Origin: JAMXLO01 sp046735215
GTDB taxonomy: Bacteria > Pseudomonadota > Alphaproteobacteria > Acetobacterales > Acetobacteraceae
Assembly (NCBI GenBank): GCA_046735215.1
Contig: JBKPSV010000095.1
Location: forward strand, 1 to 7,738
DNA length: 7,738 nucleotides
Reading direction: 5' to 3'
Shown here: positions 1-4,383 of the stretch, piece after piece
How the letters are laid out: the number at the start of each line of letters is the position of its first letter
Position numbering within the stretch: position 1 is the stretch's first letter
Program-made: the position numbers and the translations under genes
Notes under the pieces: generated by a model
Database searches by the model: none
What the model saw: the letters and a program-made list of their open reading frames with translations, nothing else
What the model was told of the DNA's origin: nothing

Positions 1-368
1 CCATGAAACACCGCTCGATCCTCGGCAATGGCGATCTCGCGCGCTGCCGCGATGATGGGATCGGTGTCGAAATCCGCGGCACCACGATCGAGCGCATCGA
101 GCTCTGCGCGACTTAACTCGAACGGCACGCGCAATTCGACCAGCGGCAGCACGTCGCGCAATCGCGTCTGCACCGAGGTACGTGCCGGCGGTTCGACCGC
201 TTTGGTTCGACCGATGCTGACCGCCGATGCCTGCCAGCCGAGCGGTCCGACGAAATCGACCAGCTTGCGCGCGGCAAGCGTGGTCTTCAGCGTGCGGGTC
301 GCCTCCTTCTCGATTTCCTGCCAACCGATATCGGAGATGGGCGCCAGTTCGCGATATAGATGATCCAT
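1..368 (-). CDS. enc: Encapsulin shell protein (family 1, linocin-M18-like), 3' part cut by the window edge
   Basis: This is the N-terminal 122 residues of an encapsulin, the HK97-fold protein that self-assembles into an icosahedral protein nanocompartment. The start MDHLYRELAPISDIGWQEIE, then KTTLAARKLVDFVGPLGWQ (about residues 28-46) and LPLVELRVPFELSRAELDAL (about 75-94), line up by memory with the Thermotoga maritima encapsulin blocks FAPLTEKQWQEID, GRKFVDVEGPYGW and LPLIELRATFTL. Full-length family members are about 265-285 residues, so less than half is visible. The part seen includes the N-terminal helix, which in known shells helps form the inner-face pocket that binds cargo targeting peptides. 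The ATG at 368-366 lies 4 nt after the cargo gene stop and has a Shine-Dalgarno AAGGG inside that gene, so the two are cotranscribed and probably translationally coupled. The frame is open to the edge with no defect. Confidence 0.93.
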   Translation of the reverse strand, partial: MDHLYRELAPISDIGWQEIEKEATRTLKTTLAARKLVDFVGPLGWQASAVSIGRTKAVEPPARTSVQTRLRDVLPLVELRVPFELSRAELDALDRGAADFDTDPIIAAAREIAIAEDRAVFH

Positions 369-372
369 CCGC

Positions 373-717
373 TCAGCCCTTCAGGCTGCCGATTGACAGA
401 CCACCACCGCGTGCGCCACCAGCGCCTTGGCTCACCTCCCGTATCGGACCTTGGCTGAAAAGATAGGTGCGCAGATGCGCGTCGAGTTCCGGGTCGTGCC
501 GCCGCAACCATTCCAGCAGCATCGACGCGTGCTCCTTCTCTTCATTGCGATTGTGCGCGAGGACGGACTGAAGTTCAGGATCGGTGCTTGCCTTGATCCG
601 CTGGTCATACCAGTCGATCGCCTCGAGTTCTTCCATGATGGTGGAGATTGCGCGATGCCGATCGAGAATCTCAGGGGTTAGTGCTTCGCGTTCCTCGTGC
701 AACGTTTCGCCGGCCAT
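373..717 (-). CDS. encFtn: Encapsulated ferritin-like protein (EncFtn) with C-terminal encapsulin targeting peptide
   Basis: A 114-residue encapsulin cargo protein that oxidises Fe(II) so iron can be mineralised inside the shell. The core RHRAISTIMEELEAIDWYDQ (20-39) and AHNRNEEKEHASMLLEWLRR (54-73) matches R. rubrum EncFtn closely from memory. Metal-site residues are present: E29, E30, E32, W36, Y37, E59, E60 and H63 correspond to R. rubrum E31, E32, E34, W38, Y39, E61, E62 and H65. The family has two helices per chain and dimerises to make the di-iron centre, so the short length is normal. HLRTYLFSQGPI (81-92) closes the ferritin part. A Gly-rich linker (about 96-106) then leads to LSIGSLKG (107-114), which fits the family-1 targeting motif LxxGSLxx. 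The ATG at 717-715 has GAGG 7 nt upstream. It is the first gene of the operon, with the shell gene 4 nt downstream. Confidence 0.95.
   Translation of the reverse strand: MAGETLHEEREALTPEILDRHRAISTIMEELEAIDWYDQRIKASTDPELQSVLAHNRNEEKEHASMLLEWLRRHDPELDAHLRTYLFSQGPIREVSQGAGGARGGGLSIGSLKG
377..381 (-). promoter_or_regulatory. Shine-Dalgarno of the encapsulin shell gene, inside the cargo ORF
   Basis: On the minus strand AAGGG (381-377) ends 8 nt before the shell ATG (368-366). The codons CTG AAG GGC TGA that contain it encode the last residues L-K-G-stop of the EncFtn targeting peptide. The same bases therefore act as targeting-peptide codons and as the ribosome binding site of the shell gene. The match to the anti-Shine-Dalgarno sequence and the spacing are direct observations; use by ribosomes is inferred. 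Confidence 0.7.
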
Positions 718-746
718 TGTTGGTCCTCGTCATCGTTCTGCGGATC

Positions 747-774
747 ATGTTACTGATGCGTGCGCTGGTGCAAA
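747..774 (-). promoter_or_regulatory. Candidate sigma-70-type promoter for the encapsulin operon
   Basis: On the minus strand TTTGCA (774-769) and TAACAT (752-747) are separated by 16 nt, each matching 4 of 6 bases of the -35 and -10 consensus. Transcription would start near 740, giving a leader of about 23 nt that includes the GAGG ribosome site of EncFtn. I see no Fur-like or Irr-like palindrome over it. The matches are weak and the call rests on position as much as on sequence. Confidence 0.25.
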
Positions 775-818
775 GATGCGCCACGCGAACGTGAGCGGAT
801 GACGGGAAGCGTTGTCCA

Positions 819-843
819 TATACGTCAGATATGCTGACCTATA
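819..843. promoter_or_regulatory. 25-bp imperfect palindrome directly before the LysE-family gene (candidate operator)
   Basis: Arms TATACGTCAG (819-828) and CTGACCTATA (834-843) flank a 5-nt centre ATATG. Nine of ten arm positions pair; only C823/C839 break the symmetry. The core has the T-N11-A spacing (T825 to A837) seen in many LysR-type regulator sites, and LysE-family exporters are often controlled by LysR-type or Lrp/AsnC regulators. It ends 4 nt before the start codon, so it could be a repressor or activator site for this gene, or form an RNA hairpin masking translation initiation. No regulator gene is in the window, so the bound protein is unknown. Confidence 0.5.
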
Positions 844-847
844 ACGC

Positions 848-1444
848 ATGCAGACCACGCTGTTATCGCTGATCGGGTTTTCGGTGGCGATGTACATCAC
901 ACCTGGACCCAACAACGTGATGGTTGCGGCCTCCGCAGCGAACCACGGCATTGGCGCAACGACACCGCACATGTTCGGCATCGCGGTTGGATTTTCGATG
1001 ATGCTGACATTGGTCTGCGCGGGCCTTGGTTCCGCGCTGCTGAACTGGCCGCTGCTGCTCCCGTTGTTTCGCTGGATCGGTGCGGTCTGGCTGGCCTTGT
1101 TGGCGTGGCAGATTGCCACCGCACCGCCGCCCGGCGAAGGCGGACGCGATCGCGTATTGGGGTTCTTCGGCGCGGCCGCGTTTCAATGGATCAATCCGAA
1201 GGCATGGCTGATCGCCGCCGGCGCGGCGGGCGAATATCTGTCACCGCATGCGCCCTTGCTCCTGCAACTGGCACGCATCTTCGCCGTGTTCCTTATCGTC
1301 GGTATGCCGTGCCTGTTGGTGTGGGCGATCCTGGGACGAGGCGCCGCGCGATTGCTGCACTCGCCAGGGCGGTTGCGCGCATTCAACATCGCCATGGCGT
1401 TGCTGCTTGTCGCCTCGATCATCCCGGTGTTGATTGAGAGCTGA
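848..1444 (+). CDS. LysE/RhtB-family amino-acid exporter
   Basis: A 198-residue inner-membrane protein of the LysE/RhtB translocator family, which exports amino acids or related small metabolites using the proton gradient. The family signature PGPNN is at residues 19-23 in the first membrane segment, and the second conserved block QWINPKAW is at 113-120 with NPK at 116-118. Hydrophobic segments lie at about 4-24, 40-63, 66-90, 105-128, 137-162 and 178-196. The length of about 200 residues is typical. The ATG at 848 is the first possible start, because TAA lies in frame at 842-844, and the PGPN block requires it. No clear Shine-Dalgarno precedes it; the upstream bases belong to a palindrome that may control expression. 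The gene is divergent from the encapsulin operon and 54 nt upstream of the dehydratase on the same strand. The substrate cannot be read from sequence. Confidence 0.9.
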   Translation: MQTTLLSLIGFSVAMYITPGPNNVMVAASAANHGIGATTPHMFGIAVGFSMMLTLVCAGLGSALLNWPLLLPLFRWIGAVWLALLAWQIATAPPPGEGGRDRVLGFFGAAAFQWINPKAWLIAAGAAGEYLSPHAPLLLQLARIFAVFLIVGMPCLLVWAILGRGAARLLHSPGRLRAFNIAMALLLVASIIPVLIES

Positions 1445-1457
1445 TCCACCGGGTCAG
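1441..1457 (+). other. Hairpin overlapping the exporter stop codon
   Basis: CTGATCC (1441-1447) and GGGTCAG (1451-1457) form a 7-bp stem with one G-U pair and a 3-nt loop, and the TGA stop (1442-1444) lies inside the left arm. No T-run follows, only GTT, so it is not a convincing intrinsic terminator. It could reduce readthrough into, or protect message ends before, the next gene. Confidence 0.3.
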
Positions 1458-1498
1458 GTTGGTGGCAGAGGCGGCAATCATCCTAGGGAGCGGACGCC

Positions 1499-2605
1499 AT
1501 GAAGATCACCCGCATCGACGCATTTCAGGTGCGCTGGACCGCTGATGAGAAGCCGACCCAGCACAGCGCCTTCGTGCGCATCCATACGAATGACGGCATC
1601 GACGGCATTGGCGAAGCGTCGCCTATGCAGGGTGGCCTGGCATCTCTGACTATCATCAAGCATGACCTTGCTCCGGCGCTGGTCGGCAAGGATCCGCTGG
1701 ACCACGCGGTGCTGCTGGATTCGTTGCTGCACACCTGCGTGAAGCTGGGACCAGAGGGAGCGCTGACCGGGGCCCTGGCCGCGCTCGACATCGCCATGTG
1801 GGACATCAAGGGCAAGCTGTTCGGCCAGCCGATCTACAAGCTGCTCGGTGGTGCTTGGCGGACCGCGTTGCCGTTCTATGCGTCGATCGGCGGCAACGGC
1901 GATCGCAAGCTGGACGATGTCCTGCGTGTGGTCGAGGAGCGGATGAAAGACAGGCCATCCGCCATCAAGATCCGCTTCGACAATCCGCGCACGCAACTCG
2001 ACCGCGACATTCCCGGCGATATCGCCAAGGCACGCGCGGTGCGCAACCTGGTGGGTGACGATTTCCCGTTGGCGTTCGATGCCAACAACGGCTTCACCAG
2101 TGGCGGAGCGGTTCGCGTCGGACGAGCGCTGGAGGACCTCGGCTACTGGTGGTTCGAAGAACCGGTGCAGCATTACCACGTCAAGGCGATGGGCGAGGTC
2201 GCCCGCGCACTCGACATCACGGTGTCCGCCGGTGAGCAGACCTATACGCTGCCCGCGCTCGCCGATCTGATCGAGGCCGGCGTACGCATGGTGCAGCCGG
2301 ACATTGTGAAGATGGGTGGCATTACTGGCCTCGTGCGTTGTGCGGCATTGGCGCAAGCGCATGGCGTCGAATTGGTGTCGCACCAGACGCAGCCGATGAT
2401 CGGGCATATGGCGAACATGCACGTCGTCGCTGCGCAATTACAGGCGAGCAAGCCGATCGAATGGAATGATCCATCGACGCGCACACACGCGGTGTTCGAG
2501 AACCCGCCACAGCCTGTCGATGGGCTGTTTCAATTGCCGAGCGGGCCGGGCCTTGGGCTGCAGGTGAACGAGGAGGCATTGGCGAAGCGGCGCGTGGACA
2601 TCTGA
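1499..2605 (+). CDS. Enolase-superfamily protein, mandelate racemase-type dehydratase/racemase
   Basis: A 368-residue cytoplasmic Mg2+-dependent enzyme of the mandelate racemase/muconate lactonizing family, which abstracts a proton next to a carboxylate to dehydrate or racemise an acid. The N-terminal capping domain covers about 1-115. The barrel carries lysine K157 in a K-x-R motif, metal ligands D194 (FDANNGF), E220 (WWFEEP) and E246 (SAGEQ), a D268/H295 dyad (QPDIVKMGG; SHQTQ) and E321 (IEWND). The His-Asp dyad puts it in the mandelate racemase subgroup, whose members are mostly sugar-acid dehydratases. The second basic residue is Arg159 instead of the usual Lys. The ATG at 1499 has AGGGAG (1485-1490) 8 nt upstream. 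It follows the exporter on the same strand and converges on hyuB. The exact substrate is not recognisable. Confidence 0.88.
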   Translation: MKITRIDAFQVRWTADEKPTQHSAFVRIHTNDGIDGIGEASPMQGGLASLTIIKHDLAPALVGKDPLDHAVLLDSLLHTCVKLGPEGALTGALAALDIAMWDIKGKLFGQPIYKLLGGAWRTALPFYASIGGNGDRKLDDVLRVVEERMKDRPSAIKIRFDNPRTQLDRDIPGDIAKARAVRNLVGDDFPLAFDANNGFTSGGAVRVGRALEDLGYWWFEEPVQHYHVKAMGEVARALDITVSAGEQTYTLPALADLIEAGVRMVQPDIVKMGGITGLVRCAALAQAHGVELVSHQTQPMIGHMANMHVVAAQLQASKPIEWNDPSTRTHAVFENPPQPVDGLFQLPSGPGLGLQVNEEALAKRRVDI

Positions 2606-2622
2606 TCAACTCACGCCACGTC

Positions 2623-2651
2623 GTCATCCCCGCCCAAGCGGGGATCCAGCC
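2623..2651 (+). repeat. 29-bp palindromic intergenic repeat, copy 1 (REP-like)
   Basis: The repeat begins GTCATCCCCGC and ends GCGGGGATCCAGCC. Its core is a perfect 8-bp stem ATCCCCGC/GCGGGGAT (2626-2633 with 2638-2645) around the loop CCAA. It lies 17 nt after the dehydratase stop. No T-run follows, so it fits a REP-like dispersed palindrome better than a classical terminator, although it may still shape the 3' end of the message. Confidence 0.75.
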
Positions 2652-2673
2652 CAACCGGTCTGACTTGTGCGAC

Positions 2674-2702
2674 GGCTGGATTCCCGCTTGCGCGGGAATG
2701 AC
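2674..2702 (-). repeat. 29-bp palindromic intergenic repeat, copy 2 (inverted)
   Basis: Read on the minus strand this is copy 1 with three changes: GTCATTCCCGC, loop GCAA, GCGGGAATCCAGCC. The perfect 8-bp stem ATTCCCGC/GCGGGAAT (2680-2687 with 2692-2699 on the plus strand) is kept. Two of the three differences between copies are the two sides of one base pair. The copies face each other across 22 nt and could also pair as one long hairpin. Copy 2 lies 13 nt beyond the hyuB stop codon. Confidence 0.75.
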
Positions 2703-2715
2703 CGCTTCTTCAGCG

Positions 2716-4383
2716 CTACGCTATGTCAATCCCATACGTCTTCCGTGCCGCTTCTTTCGACACGTATCCTAAGCGCACATCGCGCTGAACTGCTGCCGGA
2801 TCACGCTCGTTCGGGGGACCCATGCCTCCGCCACCAGGCATTTCAACCAGCAATCGATCGCCAGCTGGGACCACCCCCAATCCTTTGGGCTTCAACTCGG
2901 TTCCCGACATCAACGACAGGCGACCTCCACCCCCTGCCCCGCCTCCGTGCCGTCCGCGTGCCGGATATTTGACGCGCTCGAAGCGCGCAAAGATGCCGAA
3001 CGCTGCATCTTCACGCGAACCGATCTCCATCACCTGACCGAGACCACCTCGCTGACGACCGGCGCCACCGGAATCCTGCCGCAGTTCCTTGCGCCAGATC
3101 ACCAACGGCGTGATGGCTTCGGTCGCCTCGACCGGCACGTTGCGGACACCTGACGGAAACGGTGTCGCGGCCAAGCCATCTTGCTTGGGTCGCGCACCGG
3201 CGCCGCCGGAATGGAAGCTGTTCACCATAAACGGCGTGCCGGCGGCCCGGCCAATGCCTGTCAGGCCGTGCCCCGCTATCAGGTTCAATGTCCACAGGTT
3301 CGATGTACCTTCCGCCGGCACCCTGTCCGGCAGCACCTGATCGAGACAGCCATAGACCACGTCAGGCAACATGTGACCCATCACCGAGCGCGCATAGACC
3401 GCAGCAGGAAAGGTCGCGCTAAGGATGGTGCCTTCCGGCGCGGTCACCCGTACGGCATCGAGGGTGCCAGTGTTGTTGGGGATATGCGGCGCCACCACGC
3501 AGTTCACGCCGAACGTCGTATAGGCTTCCGTATAGCAGAGCGGGCAATTGATCGCGTACGACGACATGCCCGACGTGCCGGTATAGTCGACATGGATCGT
3601 GTCGCGGCCGATGGTGAGCGTGCCGACCAGGTCGATCGGCGCTTCATAGCCATCGATGCGCATCGAGGCGGTCCACGTACCTTGCGGCAGCTTTCCGATG
3701 GCCTCGGCCATGCCCTGGCGGCTGCGACTAATGATCGCCTCGCCCAGCATGTCGAGATCGCGCAACCCAAACTCGCGCATCATTGCGACCAGGCGCCGGC
3801 TGCCGATCTCGTTGCAGGCGATCAACGCGTAGACGTCGCCGATCACCTGCACCGGTTCGCGCACGTTGGCGCGGATCATCGCCAACAGATCTTCGTTCAT
3901 CTCGCCGGCGCGCGCGAGCCGCAGCAGGGGAATGAACAGGCCCTCGTGGTAGATCTGTCGGCCTTCCGGCGTCTGCCCGACACCGCCCATATCGACAAGA
4001 TGCGTCGTGCAGGCGAACAGCGCGACGATGCGGCCATCCATGAAGGTCGGGGACACCACGACCAGGTCATAGAGATGCCCGGTGCCCTTCCACGGATCGT
4101 TGGTGATGTAGACGTCGCCCTCTTTCATCTGCGCGACCGGAAACACCTCAAGAAAGTGACCGACCGACCGCGCCATGGTATTGATGTGACCCGGCGTTCC
4201 GGTGACGGCCTGGGCCAGCATCCTGCCCTGCAGATCGAACACGCCGGCGGAAATATCCCCCGCCTCGCGCGCGGACGTGCTGAACGCCGTACGCACCAGG
4301 GTCTGCGCCTGTTCCTCGACCACGGAAAGCAGGCGGTTCCACATGATCTGCAGTTCGATCTCGGCGATGTTCCTTCGCGTCAC
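2716..4383 (-). CDS. hyuB: Hydantoinase B / 5-oxoprolinase-type subunit B
   Basis: A 555-residue subunit of the HyuA/HyuB family, which includes N-methylhydantoinases, 5-oxoprolinases and acetone or acetophenone carboxylases. Family blocks in order are SAREAGDISAGVFDLQGRML (37-56), TPGHI (63-67), YITNDPWKGTGHLYDL (92-107), TTHLVDMGGVG (126-136), PNNTGTLDAVRVTAPEGTIL (302-321), DSGGAGRQRGGLG (437-449) and the tail MPGGGGMGPP(N)ERDP (515-529) with DVRLGYVSKEAA (535-546). The NDPWKGTGHL form, in place of the more frequent NDP..GGTH, is a recognised variant in my memory. Length is normal and no defect is seen. The start is GTG at 4383-4381, with GAGGAA (4397-4392) 8 nt upstream, and it overlaps the hyuA stop as GTGA. 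A later ATG at residue 14 would lose conserved sequence. It should form a cytoplasmic complex with HyuA; the substrate is unknown. Confidence 0.93.
   Translation of the reverse strand: MTRRNIAEIELQIMWNRLLSVVEEQAQTLVRTAFSTSAREAGDISAGVFDLQGRMLAQAVTGTPGHINTMARSVGHFLEVFPVAQMKEGDVYITNDPWKGTGHLYDLVVVSPTFMDGRIVALFACTTHLVDMGGVGQTPEGRQIYHEGLFIPLLRLARAGEMNEDLLAMIRANVREPVQVIGDVYALIACNEIGSRRLVAMMREFGLRDLDMLGEAIISRSRQGMAEAIGKLPQGTWTASMRIDGYEAPIDLVGTLTIGRDTIHVDYTGTSGMSSYAINCPLCYTEAYTTFGVNCVVAPHIPNNTGTLDAVRVTAPEGTILSATFPAAVYARSVMGHMLPDVVYGCLDQVLPDRVPAEGTSNLWTLNLIAGHGLTGIGRAAGTPFMVNSFHSGGAGARPKQDGLAATPFPSGVRNVPVEATEAITPLVIWRKELRQDSGGAGRQRGGLGQVMEIGSREDAAFGIFARFERVKYPARGRHGGGAGGGGRLSLMSGTELKPKGLGVVPAGDRLLVEMPGGGGMGPPNERDPAAVQRDVRLGYVSKEAARKTYGIDIA

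Noticed and set aside
28..363. A 111-codon plus-strand frame opposite the encapsulin gene
   Set aside because: Ser/Ala/Arg-rich shadow; the minus strand matches encapsulin over its whole length.
812..845. A plus-strand promoter TTGTCC ... TATAAC for the exporter
   Set aside because: The boxes are 22 nt apart, too far for a normal sigma-70 promoter, and the TATAAC box would place the start inside the coding region.
1478..2437. A 319-codon open frame on the minus strand, antisense to the enolase-superfamily gene
   Set aside because: His/Arg/Asp-rich translation with no motif, whereas the plus strand holds every active-site motif of the enolase superfamily.
2623..2651. Intrinsic terminator of the dehydratase gene
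   Set aside because: The stem is strong but is followed by GC-rich sequence and no T-run, so a classical rho-independent terminator is not supported.
2623..2702. The repeat pair as the end of an insertion sequence or a MITE with target duplication
   Set aside because: No flanking direct repeat is evident, no transposase gene is present, and each copy is itself a complete hairpin, which fits a REP-like pair better.
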